Shown here: piece after piece, positions 38,656 through 50,603 of the stretch
Position numbering within the stretch: position 1 is the stretch's first letter
Layout of the letters: each line of letters opens with the position of its first letter
Source: Zeugodacus cucurbitae
Lineage: Eukaryota; Arthropoda; Insecta; Diptera; Tephritidae
DNA length: 64,000 nucleotides
Assembly: GCF_028554725.1 (NCBI RefSeq)
Contig: NC_071671.1
Coordinates: 9,358,001 to 9,422,000 of the forward strand
Direction: 5' to 3'
Made by a program: the position numbers and the translations under genes
The notes under the pieces: generated by a model
What the model saw: only the letters and a program-made list of their open reading frames with translations
The model's database searches: none
Told to the model about the DNA's origin: nothing

Positions 38656-39012
38656 ATGAAGTTGAGGCATATTTTCCAACCGCGCTACAAACGCTTAGTG
38701 AACGGCATTTATCCACGAAATCCCTATGAGGGCTTAAAAATTAATAGGCTGAAGCGCATGCTGATTTACGCTTATGCACAGCCTCAACACTTCAATCAAG
38801 TTCTAATGTACTTGGCGATAAAATTGAAAAAATTTGCTCTAATTGACGAGGATGCGTAAGTTACATATAATATGAGTATATAACAGTAAATATCTCTACT
38901 ATGTACATGTGTTCGACTATAGTAAATATATGCTCTTCTTTTGCTTAGGTACATCAAACTAACATTGGAGGCGCTTAACTCGGTGGTGTTTGGCGTAATG
39001 GCGAAAATGTAA
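38656..39012 (+). CDS. Short EFR3 N-terminal paralog, 2 exons
   Basis: Exons join(38656..38855, 38949..39012) encode 87 residues. From PRYKRLV onward it aligns without gaps to residues of EFR3 exon 2 (28101-32870 gene, - strand), with 19 of 59 identities by hand count, including PRYKRLV, I.P.NP, GL and YL. The intron sits at exactly the same codon and phase (phase 2) as the EFR3 intron at 32294. Exon 2 continues the match (YIKLTLEAL against FVEIAMEAM) and then stops, where EFR3 runs on for over 700 residues. It lacks the CCGCC palmitoylation cluster. GTAAGT donor, TTGCTTAG acceptor and AATAAA at about 39046 are in place. It is most simply a DNA-level partial duplicate kept as a small protein, function unknown. 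Product of a pseudogene is the alternative. Confidence 0.65.
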
Positions 39013-39356
39013 ATTTAATTGATATGTTATACATATATAGTTAGACAATAAAATAAGCTCTCAATTATTCTAATATACTGTCAATTTTAGTGTCTTATAA
39101 TGGTGTGTGTAATCTCCAGTGATTCTACAAAGTGTCGAAGCCTATTGATTCCAGCTGGCTGACTGAATACTCGTCAAACAGCCAGAGAACTTTTGGATAG
39201 AGCGTGAGAAGGATAATGTGTTTTTCAAATATAAAAATAAAATTGGAAAGTAAATTTATCATGGCAAGAAGCGCAAATGATCAAACATATCAACTCAGAA
39301 TTAACGTTATATTTCGGATATTTTATCTGAGAGATATTGTGACAAAACTTTATTTG

Positions 39357-40024
39357 AACAAGTAAGGAAAGGCTAAGCGTGAACCGATTTCGTCCATTAT
39401 CCACACGTGTCATCAGGGTGTCAAAAAAATATTATATGCAGAATTTCATTGAAATCTGTCGAGTAGTTCCTGAGATATGGTTTTTGACCCATAAGTGGGC
39501 GATGCCACGCCCATTTTCCATTTTGTAAAAAATCTGAGTGCAGCTTCTTTCTGGTAATTATTCTGTAAAATTTATTATTTCTGACGTGTTTCGTTAGTGA
39601 GTTAAAGCACTTTTAGTAATTTTCCACCTAACCTTTGTATGGGAGGTGCGCGTGGTTATTATCCGATTTCTTTCATTTTTGGACTGTATAAGGTAGTACC
39701 TAAAAGAAACGATTCCATAAAGTTTGGTTGATATTGCTCAAATAGTTTACGACATATGTACAACAAACTTAGTAGGGGGCGGGGCCACGCCTAATTCTCC
39801 AAAAAAATTACATCCAAGTGCCAAGTTTCGTTAAGAGATCCTATTTTTTACTCAAATTACAGCTTGCACAGACAGACGGACAGACAGACATTCGGATTTG
39901 AACTCCACTCTTCACCCTGATCACTTTGGTATATATAACCCTATATCTAACTCGTTTAGTTTTGGGTGTTACAAACAACCGTTATGTGAACAAACTTAGC
40001 AACTTTGTTACAAGAGTATAAAAA
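39357..40024 (-). mobile_element. Family A repeat, copy 4 (internally deleted)
   Basis: Starts with AACAAGTAAGGAAAGGCTAA, the 3' terminal bases, but the 3' hairpin is deleted. The body matches family A, with the GTCY tract (reverse: CAGACAGACGGACAGACAGA) at about 39871 and the 5' end ACAAGAGTATAAAAA at 40010-40024. Confidence 0.75.
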
Positions 40025-40088
40025 TATTGATAACAAATTCCATATTCGTTATTCGACGAAATGGTAAGGGGTTTTCAATAAGAGCTAT

Positions 40089-40519
40089 ATGGAACACGAT
40101 TTCTTTTGCAACGCAGAACCTAATTTTCGACGGTTTTCAAGCATAATTCGGCCGAATCTGCTGCAATTTCACGTTCGATATTCGTATGAAGTTCATCAAT
40201 CGTCGCTGGCTTGTTGGCATAGACCACAGACTGGACGTTGCGCCACAGCAAATAGTCTAATGGCGTCAAATCGCACGAACGAGGCGACCAATTGACTGGA
40301 CCATTTCGTGAGATAACACTTCCACCAAACTTGGTTTTCAATAATTCGATTGTGACATTCGCTGTGTGACTTGTGACTTCGCCACAACGACGTCACAGAG
40401 GTGTCCTGCCCTGAATTATAACATGTGAGAGACTGATTTGCGTCTTCCTCAATTGATGCGCTAGCGGCAGCAATATTCTCAACACTGCGGGCACTTCTTT
40501 GTCTCACTGACACGGTCAC
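40089..40519 (-). pseudogene. Decayed DDE transposase fragment, copy 1
   Basis: The - strand has an N-terminal helix-turn-helix-like segment (RSARSVENIAAASASIEED) and, in another frame, TSHTANVTIELLKTKFGG, then SRNGPVNW and PRSCDLTPLDYLLW with the last catalytic Asp. The middle of the protein is missing. It belongs to an IS630/Tc1/mariner-superfamily group common in insects and is related to the copy at 62536. Confidence 0.65.
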
Positions 40520-40559
40520 ATTTTGTACTGCGCTTGTGGATCAGAATTTTTTTCAATAA

Positions 40560-41936
40560 TCATGGGGTCCTTTTTTGAAAACTCGAATGTACTCCAGGTT
40601 TTCGCATTATGAGTACTTTGGAGAACTTAGCGTCGCTGCATCTAAAACTCCCTCGAGATTCGAGTTTTAGGTGTATTACTGCACACGCTGTCGAAATTGA
40701 ACTCCGAAAATTTAATTCTGATATAAATAATTAATTAGTAACCTATTTTTGATATAAGTATACTCGCGGCTGCAGTCATTTTGTTGACGACTAGTGTTCG
40801 CAAGCGCATACATTTTACTCTCCTCGAGCTTTCATCTCGTGCTCAAGTTTTGTTGAATTCATGCTTACTAATACATACACATGTACACACGATGTGGTCT
40901 GTGGTGTCTCAAATGTGGTGAAAAGCTCCTTTTGTTTATATCAATGAATTCAAAGCTCAGCTTATGTACATATATATGTATATGTACATTTAAGCACATA
41001 CAAAATTGTTTCGTTTGAACACCTGTTGCCTTCGTCTCAACTAATAAATTCTTCGATTCACATCACTTCACAATATGTGGGCGATTGGTGACTACATTCT
41101 CAAAACCATGACCGCCAACTACCAAAATTTTGCTTCCAATAACTCTAGGCCATTATTTGGAAGGTACAATTTCGATTTAGAATTTTGAGTACGGAATTCA
41201 GTTTACACTAAACAACTAAGTATTACTTATTAGAGTATTAATTCGGATTGGATAGATGTGGTCGAACTTTTGGGCATGAGGCACTTATCCACCAGTTATC
41301 ATCAAAGTTTCACACATTTCAGTTTTTTTATAAGAAGATTGGTCTGACCGCTGAGCGGTTTCACAGTTCACCATCATTAAAAATTTCAAATTAAATACCG
41401 AGTTTCTTCCCCAACTAATACTGTTAGGTCGAGAACTCTATATTATTCTGCGGCCATCTATCAGAGCTTTATAAAGCTATGTAGATCTATTCAAGAGAAA
41501 CCTTAAATTATTATTAAAAAATAATTCGGCTATGCAATGATTTCGTTAAATAATTTCTCTTTGGAAAGTTTAAGTGTATCATATTCTATTCTAATTCAAA
41601 TACTTCTAATAAGTTCGTTCTTAATATACTTGAGATCAACATCAGTCATCATCACCAATAGGTGGTATCAACCGGATGTTTGTCATGTTATTCGTCCCCG
41701 TCGCTACTGTTGGACTGACTACTGGAATCAAAATCAATTTTCTCAGATAGAAATACTGAGATTTTTATATTGTAAGATGTAGAAGGTTTGATGAATGACT
41801 ACTAAGTAGCTAATTTCTTCTTTTGACTTGCTGTTATAAGGAGAGGTAAAAAAATTATAGCAAGTCACGGCTCTCTAAGTCCGTCTCTTGGAATATGAGT
41901 AAAAGGTTAAAATCCATGTTGTATTCAATATATCGA
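40560..41936. other. Gene-poor interval
   Basis: No coding gene supported. The ORF at 41537-41782 has no domain. Confidence 0.4.
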
Positions 41937-42586
41937 TTAAGGGGTTAGGGGTAGTCAGAGGCACGAAAAAATGAAAATTTGCAGTATTTTTTTTGCTATT
42001 AAACCATGTTTTTTTCAAAAGTAATAATATGGCATTATTACACAAAGTTTTGACTTGAAGTCACGAAATTAAAAAAAAAAAAATGTATAATTTTTGTTTT
42101 TTTCACACAGTGCCAAAAAAAGGTCCTTGCGGTGACAATCATAATTCCTTGGAGCTTCATCTAAAATCAATCGGATAAGAAAAATTAGTTTTATAAATAG
42201 ATAATCCTGGGCCTGATTGCAGCTTTTTTATTTTTTTTTTAAATTAACAAAATGGCGGCTCTAAAAATCTAAATTTTTTTTTTCTAAATTTTTAGAAAAT
42301 TATCCAGAGTTAATTGGTTTTAAAAAATCGAAATTTTTGAAAAAAAAGCTTCGATCAGTCCCAGGATTATTATGTATTCTAAAAGCTGTTTCGAATTACA
42401 GTTGCCACCAGTTCAAAAAATATAGTTTTGAGAAAAATGCATTTAAAGTTTCACACTAGCGTTTTGGAGTGCTCGAGCGCTCTTTGTTATTTGTCCAATA
42501 ACTCGAAAAGTATTTATCGGATTAACTTAAAATTTTTAGAGAATATTTTTAAGATATTACACTTAACAAAAATGCAAATAATAAAA
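41937..42586. mobile_element. Family C TTAA MITE, copy 2
   Basis: Begins TTAAGGGGTTAGGGGTAGTC and keeps the family body (ATAATCCTGGGCCTGA, CTAGCGTTTTGGAGTGCTCG). Its right terminus is replaced by the family B copy that starts at about 42587, so B probably inserted in or beside it. Confidence 0.75.
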
Positions 42587-43348
42587 AAAAAACAAGAAAA
42601 AACGTTAACTTCGGCTGTACCGAGCTAATATACCCTTCACAGGTGCATTTCTTTTAGTAACTATGTGTTTAAGCAAATCTAAAGACGTAAGAAAAAGTAA
42701 GTAAAAAAAAAGAAAACATTTTACTAATTCTTTTTAGCCGGGTTGTTTGCTAGAAACATTAAGGTTATATAGTTAACCGATCTGAACCATTTCTTCGGAG
42801 ATTATATTATTACCTTAAGTAGTAATCCATGTCAAATTTCGTGAAGATACCACGTCAAATGCGAAAATTTTCCATACAAGCTATTGATTCCGATCGTTCG
42901 GTTTGTATGGCAACTATATAATATAGTGAACCGATCTGAACAATTTTTTTGGAGATTAAATTATTTCTATAAACAATAACTCACACCAAATTTCGAGAAG
43001 ATATGTAGTAAAATGCGGAAGTTTTCCATACAAGCCCTTGATTCAGATCGTTCAGTTTGTATGACAGCTATATGCTATAGTGGTCCGATATCGGCAGTTC
43101 CGACAAATGAGCAGCTTCTTGAAGAGAAAATAACATCTGCAAAATTTCAAAATGATATCTTAAAAACTGAAGGGCTAGTTCGTATATATTCAGACAGACG
43201 GACGGACGGACAGACAGACGGACATGGCTAAATCGACTCAGTTCAACATACTGATCATTTATATATATACTTTATAGGGCCACCGACGCTTCCTTCTGGG
43301 TGTTACAAACATCGTGACAAACTTAATATACCCTGTTCAGGGTATAAA
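42587..43348 (-). mobile_element. Family B repeat, copy 2
   Basis: From left, it has AAACAAGAAAAAACG, the hairpin ACTTCGGCTGTACCGAG, and two similar ~170-bp internal segments. A long GTCY tract (reverse: CAGACGGACGGACGGACAGA) lies near 43195. The hairpin ATACCCTGTTCAGGGTAT marks the right end. The ORF at 43013-43231 is repeat sequence, not a gene. Confidence 0.8.
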
Positions 43349-44031
43349 ACCAAAGCAAGTGATATTGAATTTTTGGTCTAGGAGCTAGTTGCCTCCTATG
43401 ATAAATCCTCGAATGAAATGTTATATTTGCAAAATCAATGTTGGAACCACAGCAATTTAAAAAATTATTACAGTAAACTGTTAAAAAAAGCATCTCATCT
43501 TCCATCCGAATCAACTAAAAAGTGAAAATTGATTTTTTGACACCTAAGCCCCCTTTCCGTAGATCAGTCACATATATTGATTAAATCAATATACAAATAT
43601 TTATGTTAGTGATTGATTTGTCTCACAAAGATAGTGAGTTGGTGATTTATCAAAAAATAAGAATTTTTAGTTTATTTCGATTCCTAAGTGATATTATTTT
43701 GGCCATATTCAGGTAATCTTTATTATTCTCAGAACTAACACTGAAGTGTTATTCTTAAAAGTATATATGCTTGAGATTGGTTGTGATTTTAGTTAAATTG
43801 GGTAAAGATACGTCAGTTAAATCACCTTTTGAAATATACGAGGAAAAGAAAAACACATAAATATATAAAAAGAAAAAATAACAAAAATACCATATGTGCT
43901 TTGGGTAGAGTTGTGATTTGGGACCGGGAAGCACCTAACTTTCCAACCTTGCGAGTATCTACAAATTTTAATATTTAGCCTAAATCAAGTACTTGATTAT
44001 TCTAAACTTAATCGATATTGGCCAAAAACTC
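43349..44031. other. No feature recognised
   Basis: AT-rich sequence; nothing identifiable on either strand. Confidence 0.4.
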
Positions 44032-44921
44032 TTAAGGGGGTATACCAGTTTAAGATATATTTTAAGATTTTTTTTTTACAAAAACATTGAAAAAATAACG
44101 AAGTTATGTGCCGTTTTCGGAGGTGTCAAAAAAAAGTTCCCCAACTGCTGACATGATTCCGGCCAAATGAGTAGTTGGAACAAAAAATTCATAAAGGTTA
44201 TTAAAGTGGAAGGTATTTCCTATGCAATGACCTAAGATTTTTTAAAAAATATCAAATATTAACAAAATGGCGAAGTTGAGAAAAAAGTATCGTTTTTTTA
44301 ATGCCAATTTGACAATTTTCAACCAATCGATATATATTAAGATTTTTTTTTTACAAAAACATTGAAAAAATAACGAAGTTATGTGCCGTTTTCGGAGGTG
44401 CCAAAAAAAGTTCCCCAACTGCTGACATGATTCCGGCCAAATGAGTAGTTGGAACAAAAAATTCATAAAGGTTATTAAAGTGGAAGGTATTTCCTATGCA
44501 ATGACCTAAGATTTTTTTAAAAAATATCAAATTTTAACAAAATGGCGAAGTTGAGAAAAACGTATCGTTTTTTTAATGCCAATTTGACAATTTTCAACCA
44601 ATCGATCGTAGGTTAAACCAAAGATCGTAGGTCATTGTATAGCAAATATATTAAAGAATACTCAGTTTCAATTTGAATCAATCGGTCAATTTCTCGTTGA
44701 GTTATGATGTTAGCAATTTTGAGAAATGTCATTTCGAGAAAAACGCGTTTAAAGTTTTGACTATAGCGTTGTATACCTGAGAGCGGTCGCTCTTTAGAAG
44801 GCTGTCATTAAAAAACTATTCAAGATACGACCTTACCGCTTTCACATGATATTTTTTAAGAATAACTGTCGAATAAGCAAAACAAAAAAAATCTATTTTT
44901 TGTAATTATATATCCCCTTAA
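44032..44921. mobile_element. Family D TTAA MITE, copy 1, with internal duplication
   Basis: It is bounded by TTAAGGGGGTATACCAG and ATATATCCCCTTAA. An internal segment (AACATTGAAAAAATAACGAA to ATCGAT) is tandemly duplicated with a 275-bp period (about 44062-44336 and 44337-44611). It is related to copy 2 ending at 48874. Confidence 0.8.
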
Positions 44922-45929
44922 AGATCCAGAAGCTCCGGTTCCAAGGCTGGCTTTATACCGTAAATATCAATAAATTGTGAGACATCTTAATGAATTGAAA
45001 TGGACTTTATCTTATAATTATCTCGCATGGTGTTAAAAATGGATAAAATCGATTAGCGACTTTCCCGGCATCCCTATATACATTAGTACCTAATATAATA
45101 ATTTTTATATTTCCGGTTGACTTTATGCGGTAAATATCTTAATATAAATAAATAAGATATCTTAATTAGAGAGATGAAAATAAAACTTAATAAAACATAT
45201 TTTGCAATCAAAACACTCACAAATTACTTGAAATAACTTAATTAATTGCTAAGAAACAAAGCATAAATCAATAATATGGTTAGATTTTCAAAGCATGTTC
45301 TGTACACGTACACTTGTATACAAACAAACATATCTCTGTTATATGCATATATGTACATAGAAGCCAAACTAGTCCACCTGCGCATTACTTCATTGAGTTA
45401 TTGCGATTTCCGAAGTTGAAAAACAATCACACACACACATGCGCACAGAACACTCAGAATCGCATTAGTTAAATATATGAATCGTTTATATTATTTACAT
45501 ACATAGCTACACAAACATACATCATACATAACTGAGCATACCACAAAAGCGGTGTGGATTTGTGTAATAAAACGAGTTCACCTTTGGTTGGCTAAGAAAG
45601 AATTGACTTCGTACAAAGGCAGTTAGTTATAATAGATAAACAAGCTTTAACGTCAGAAATTCGTTAATGCATAAATTCGTGGTGTATACGGTGAAGAGCA
45701 AAAAATTTGAAGAATGTTTGGGCGAGCAGGTTTTCACACAACTCACCACACAATGTACATTTCACCTTTTCCCCCAAACAACACCACCAGCAATTGGTGT
45801 TGGTAACACGTGAACCAACGCCAAACGATTGCTCCACACTATCAACAGTACAACGGATTTCGTAACTATTTGAGGACTGGTCTGAAACGGATGCGTATTG
45901 GTACAGTCATATTAGTATATTGTAAGCAG
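44922..45929. other. Degenerate family A text, then AT-rich DNA
   Basis: 44922-45170 weakly resembles family A in + orientation. The remainder has (CA)n near 45428 and no gene. Confidence 0.35.
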
Positions 45930-46870
45930 CGGGGTGTTTTAGGTCTATATAGTATATTGGTGCTCGGATAATCCCCGAACCGTTTTCAGTCATTTTTTGC
46001 CAACCACCTACACCTTATCCAATATTATACACTCACTTAATTTTGCTATCACATATTAACCGATATATATGGTATAAACTCCACCGTAAGTTTGAAAATC
46101 GTATATTACCTATATGGAGCTACAGAAACTATTGACCTGATTTTGCCCAATTTTGACACAGAGGCACATTAGTAGAAAAAAACAGATAATTTTTGAATTA
46201 CTTTAGAATATCTGAGAGATTTAAGTATATTTTATGTAAAAAATAGGATAAAAGCACCGAGGTCCTCATGTTCGGTATCTGGCTTTACAGCCTTGAAAAA
46301 TTATAATCCTATTTCGGTAATTTTAAGATGGCTAATTTCACACTAGAAACGCAATATTTGTGCACATTTTTATTCCGATATCTTCACTGGTGCTTAATTT
46401 CTAGATTGCTAAGTGAACGAATCAGATGGGCTTCAAAATTGTGGTTAAGGAAAGTAGGCGTGGCTGTGCACCGATTTCTCTCATTTTATAACTATGCTAT
46501 TGGGATACCAAGAAAATGTTACGAACCGAATTTTGTTGAAATTCGTCGTATAGTTTGTGAGAAATGGTTTTTTGACCATAAGTAGGCGGAGCCACACCCA
46601 TTTCAAAATTTATTTCATACCAATATGAGTGCAGCCCTTCTGTACCATATTTTTGTGTTTTGTCTTACTGCATTAAAGCATTTTGTATGGGAGGTAGGCG
46701 TGGTTATAATCCGATTTCCTCCATATATGGACTGTATAAGGAAGTGCCTATAGAAAGGACTCTTCCGAGTTTGGTGGATATAGCTTTAGCAGTTTACAAG
46801 AAATGTGCAAAAACCTTACTAGGGGTGGTGAGACGCCCACATTTCCAAAAAAGGTTATAACTGAATTTCG
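45930..46870 (-). mobile_element. Family A repeat, copy 5 (degenerate)
   Basis: Blocks such as ATATCTGAGAGATTTAAGTA, GGCGTGGCTGTGCACCGATT and GGAGGTAGGCGTGGTTATAA follow the family A order in reverse. Both termini are lost. ORFs at 46328 and 46660 are repeat-derived. Confidence 0.65.
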
Positions 46871-46887
46871 TAGCTTTTTTTAGGTTT

Positions 46888-47531
46888 TTAAGGGGTTTAT
46901 GTCAGTTTAGTCCTTGTGTATAAAAAAAATTGTATATTCATATTATAATTAAATGGAGACTCTTGCTATCTAAAATAAAATAAAAACCGCGATTTTATTC
47001 TACTTAAAACTTTGTAGTCTGTTTTCGGTTATACATCAATTTTTCTCAAAATAGCAGGCATGTATATAGGTCACAGGAAGGCACAGGAAGTTCTCATGTG
47101 AACAGTTTTGAGTTCTGTACTTTGTGATAAGAGATACCTTTATGATTCGGCAAACCGCTTGGAATCTGTTACAAACTTCTTAAGTTGGCTAATATTAATT
47201 CTAGCAAATTCGATAGCTTCGCTGAAGGTGAGCGTACCAAGATATTTCAACCTCTCAGAAAATGTTCAGTAAGCCCAGCTATGATCGCGTTGAAATAGAC
47301 CTTGCTGAGAAAAAACAGTTCGAAGGACCTTTTTCACTCCACAAATACGTATAAAAAATGTTAAATTTTGTAAAAAAATTAGGAGACGACGTGAAGTAAC
47401 CATCCCGATTTGAAATATTAATTCCAGAAAAATGCCTTTAAAGTTTTAAGTGTTTAAGCTGACTGATCCTAATGCTTTGATACTGCAGAGGATTAGACAG
47501 GGTATTTTTTATTGTTCTACTACTTGAATTA
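46888..47531. other. Possible TTAA element left end and flank
   Basis: TTAAGGGGTTTATGTCAGTT at 46888 resembles the left terminus of family D. The rest shows weak resemblance to the D body (GCCTTTAAAGTTTTAAG near 47437) and no matching right end before the mariner. Confidence 0.35.
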
Positions 47532-48252
47532 CGAGGGCTGCTATATATATTTCTGGTCTAATAATGAAAATAGGAATATTTATCAACGAAAATGGTTTTA
47601 TTGTTTTTCAAAATATTCTCCATCAAGATTTATACACTTTTGCATGCGCTCAAACCAATTTTCGAAGCACTTTTTTGAGCCTTTTTTTTGAGCGATTGTC
47701 AAATTGTGCGGGATCCAACCAGAACAAACCTTTTTTACGGCCAGGTGTTCATGCAATATCGAATGTATGCTGGTGGGAGAAATGCATAGCCATGCCTCTA
47801 TCTGAAGGTCTGTTACATGACGGTCTTGCATTATCAGTTCACGTACCGCAAAGATGTTTTCTGGCACAACGGCTGTTTTTGGACGACTTTCACGGAATTC
47901 GTCTTTGAGCGAGCGGCGGCCACGATTGAATTCGTTGTACCAGTTTTTCACAGTGCTATAGGATGGTGCTTCATAGCCATACAAAGATTTTAGTTCATCG
48001 ATGCACTCTTGTCGCGATAATCCACATCGAAAATTGTGAAAAATGATCGCACGAAAATGTTCACGAGTTAATTCCATTTTTTGGCCGAGATGAATTTTTT
48101 AATTCCCTGTAAATAAAACAATTCACGATTAAATGACAAAACGTTCTGAGTGATGTTATGCTAAAAAATGTCAAACTTTCCAATGGAAATGTCAGATTGC
48201 ACCTGGCAACACTTAGTGTTGCCTAGGCTAGAAATATATATAGCAGCCCTCG
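47532..48252 (-). mobile_element. Internally deleted mariner with intact TIRs and TA duplication
   Basis: Terminal inverted repeats of 29 bp with two mismatches (CGAGGGCTGCTATATATATT...) lie at 47532-47560 and 48224-48252. A TA dinucleotide borders each end (47530-47531 and 48253-48254), the mariner target duplication. The element is 721 bp against about 1.3 kb for a full mariner. Confidence 0.95.
47598..48077 (-). CDS. Truncated mariner transposase: DNA-binding part fused to C-terminus
   Basis: An open 159-residue frame starts MELTREHFRA. It contains the paired helix-turn-helix DNA-binding region (residues about 1-120, with YSTVKNWYNEFNRGRRSL and SPTSIHSILHEHL) and the linker WIPHNLTIAQKK. 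It then jumps directly to the C-terminal tail of the family (WFERMQKC...DGEYFEKQ). All three catalytic aspartates are gone, so it cannot transpose DNA, but it could still bind the TIRs. The in-frame junction near residue 131 means the product is not simply truncated by a stop. Whether it is expressed is unknown. Confidence 0.8.
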   Translation of the reverse strand: MELTREHFRAIIFHNFRCGLSRQECIDELKSLYGYEAPSYSTVKNWYNEFNRGRRSLKDEFRESRPKTAVVPENIFAVRELIMQDRHVTDLQIEAWLCISPTSIHSILHEHLAVKKVCSGWIPHNLTIAQKKGSKKCFENWFERMQKCINLDGEYFEKQ

Positions 48253-48254
48253 TA

Positions 48255-48874
48255 CGAGTTTCGCAGTTTTTTGGACATATTTTAAGATTTTTTTAACAAA
48301 ATTATTGAAAAATAAAGTAGTTATGTGCTATCTTGGGAGGTGCCAAAAAGTTTCCCAACTGCTGACATGATTCCGGCCGAATGAATAGCTGAAAAAAAAG
48401 TTCAAAAAGGTTATTAAAGTTGAAGATGTTTTCTATATGACCTACGATTTTTGAAAAAGATCAAAAATTAACAAAATGGCGTAATTCTGAAAAAAAATCG
48501 TGTTTTTAGATTAAAAAAATTGTAGTTTTTAATTACAAATTTACATTTATCAACCAATCAAAAAGATCGTAGATAGTAAATATATCCAAAAATACTCAGT
48601 TTAAATTGGAAGTCGATCAGTCAATTTCTCGTTGATTTATGATGTAAGCCATTTTGAGATATGCCGTTTCGAGAAAATTTGCTTTTATAGTTTCGACTAT
48701 AGCGGGTTATACCTGCTTGCGGTGGCTCTTTAGAACGCTGTCATTCAAAAACTTTTCAAGATACTACGGCTACCGCTTTTACAGGATATTTTTGAAAGTA
48801 TGTATAAACTATCGAATAAGCAAAAAATACAAAAATCGATTTTTTGAAAATGTCACACTGATATAGCCCCTTAA
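48255..48874. mobile_element. Family D TTAA MITE, copy 2
   Basis: It matches the 44032 copy (ATTTTAAGATTTTTTT, CCCAACTGCTGACATGATTC, AATTTCTCGTTGA) and ends GATATAGCCCCTTAA at 48874. Its left terminus abuts the mariner insertion, and the internal duplication of copy 1 is absent. Confidence 0.75.
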
Positions 48875-48959
48875 AAGAGATTCTTAAAAGTGTACCAGTA
48901 CGTCATTCCTATGGGTGACATCAGCGCTAGTCTATGCGCAAGCACAATTTACTGCAGGG

Positions 48960-50363
48960 TTTAGCTAAATACATATCTATCTTATATACATATACAGTAC
49001 ATACCAACTGACCGCTTCATTAACGAGGCTCGAAGCGAAATTCATTCTCAAATCGAATGTAGGAGAATCGATGAATGCAAAGGCCGGCTTTTGGGTGTTG
49101 TTATTATAAGTAGGTAGAGTGTGTGTGTGTGTCTGTGTTGGAAAAATTTTGCACTGCTATGAGGCATTGCTACAGCAGGTTGTGTGTGCGCGGCCGTCGT
49201 GGTGAGTATTAGTTAAGCTCGGCGGCAGCGAGAGGCTAAGCAAATTCAAATTGTTTGCATGGTGAGTTTTGCGGCGATTTGATATTGCTGGCGACAGTCT
49301 CAGCTCAGACGTGATATAGTATGCTCGCTCGATCTTGCCCGTTGCGGTTGAATTGTGGGTTGCGTGTGGTGTTGCCAAACCAACTCTAGCTAAGCTGCAG
49401 CAAATAACTAAATAGTAACAACAATTCATGCAATTAAAACTTAAAATACATTACAACAACAAAACGAACAAACGAACGTTATAAAATATAAAAAAAATAA
49501 TATTATCTGATATAATAACGGTGTTTTAAAAAAAAATTGACGAGTTTTCGAAAAATAAAATAAAATAAAAAAATAAAAACAAAATCAACAACAGTGTTGT
49601 GTGCAGCTATTCGTGCATTATCGCTTTTAACGTAACAAGTGAACAAATATTGCACAACGCCAGGCGGCCAATTGCAGTTATCGTCGATCACAAGCGCAAT
49701 TAAATAGCTCATCTCGTGGATTGCGAAGTGTAAGATGATTGCAAATGTGTACAAAATAATGAAGTAAGAAATATATAAAAAATCGAAAAGTGTGAAATAA
49801 ATGTAAACAAATCATTCGAAAGTCTTTTTCAGAAAAAAAGATAAAATAATAATTGCATTTGCGAAATAAAATTGCGAAAAAAAGTTATAAAATTAAATTA
49901 AATAAAAATTGAAATATTTATAATTAAACGAAACGAAATTAAAAATAAAAATAAATAAATAAAAAAAATAATAAAAAATAAAAAAAAAGTTAATTAAAAA
50001 AATTGTGTTTTTATTGCATAATTATTGTAAAAACTGATGTTGAATATTTTCAATTAAAAAAAAAACAAAAGTGCTTCAAATAATATTTTTGTTCTATGGA
50101 TTAACGACAGCGCTAGTTTTATAATAATCAATAAATATCTTTAGTTTATATTTGAAATATTCTGAAGCGCAATTGTGTGTTGTTGTAAACAAATAAGCGC
50201 AGATATACTGGTCTCCGTGCAATTTCTGTGCAAAGTGAAACATTTTTTTTGACAACAACAACAACAATATTATAATAACATACATACACAAGTGCTAGTG
50301 TCAGTTTGTTGACTTGTATGCAGGTGTTTGCGTGTGTGTGTTTACCGAACTAATTACTAAAAG
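48960..50363 (+). promoter_or_regulatory. Candidate promoter and non-coding first exon of a large gene
   Basis: A non-repetitive, less AT-rich block (49080-49400, with a (TG)n run at 49118) is followed by A-rich sequence with CAACAACA runs typical of dipteran 5' UTRs. It ends in a strong donor AAAAG|GTGAGTAG with GT at 50364. There is no long ORF. The following 13 kb would be a first intron. The strand follows the donor; the coding gene is outside the window, so its identity is unknown. Confidence 0.4.
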
Positions 50364-50603
50364 GTGAGTAGAAATGATGAGTATATATGTACATATGTAT
50401 ATGCAAATTGGAAAAACTTCATGTTCCGTAATTGTTTTCATAAAAGTTATTGTGTGAATCACCAGTTTTTAAGAAAATTTTGTATTTAATGATTTTGCGT
50501 TTTGTTTATTGACTTATAAGCTTAAGCTTTGTATTTTCGAGGTTATATTAGGTATTATAGTTCAAAAAGTATCTATGTTAGTTAAAAAACTTTTTGCATT
50601 AAT

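Noticed and set aside
43013..43231. Two similar 72-73 aa ORFs at 43013 and 53406, conserved with each other
   Set aside because: The similarity comes from both lying in family B repeats. The sequence around the GTCY tract is not protein-like.
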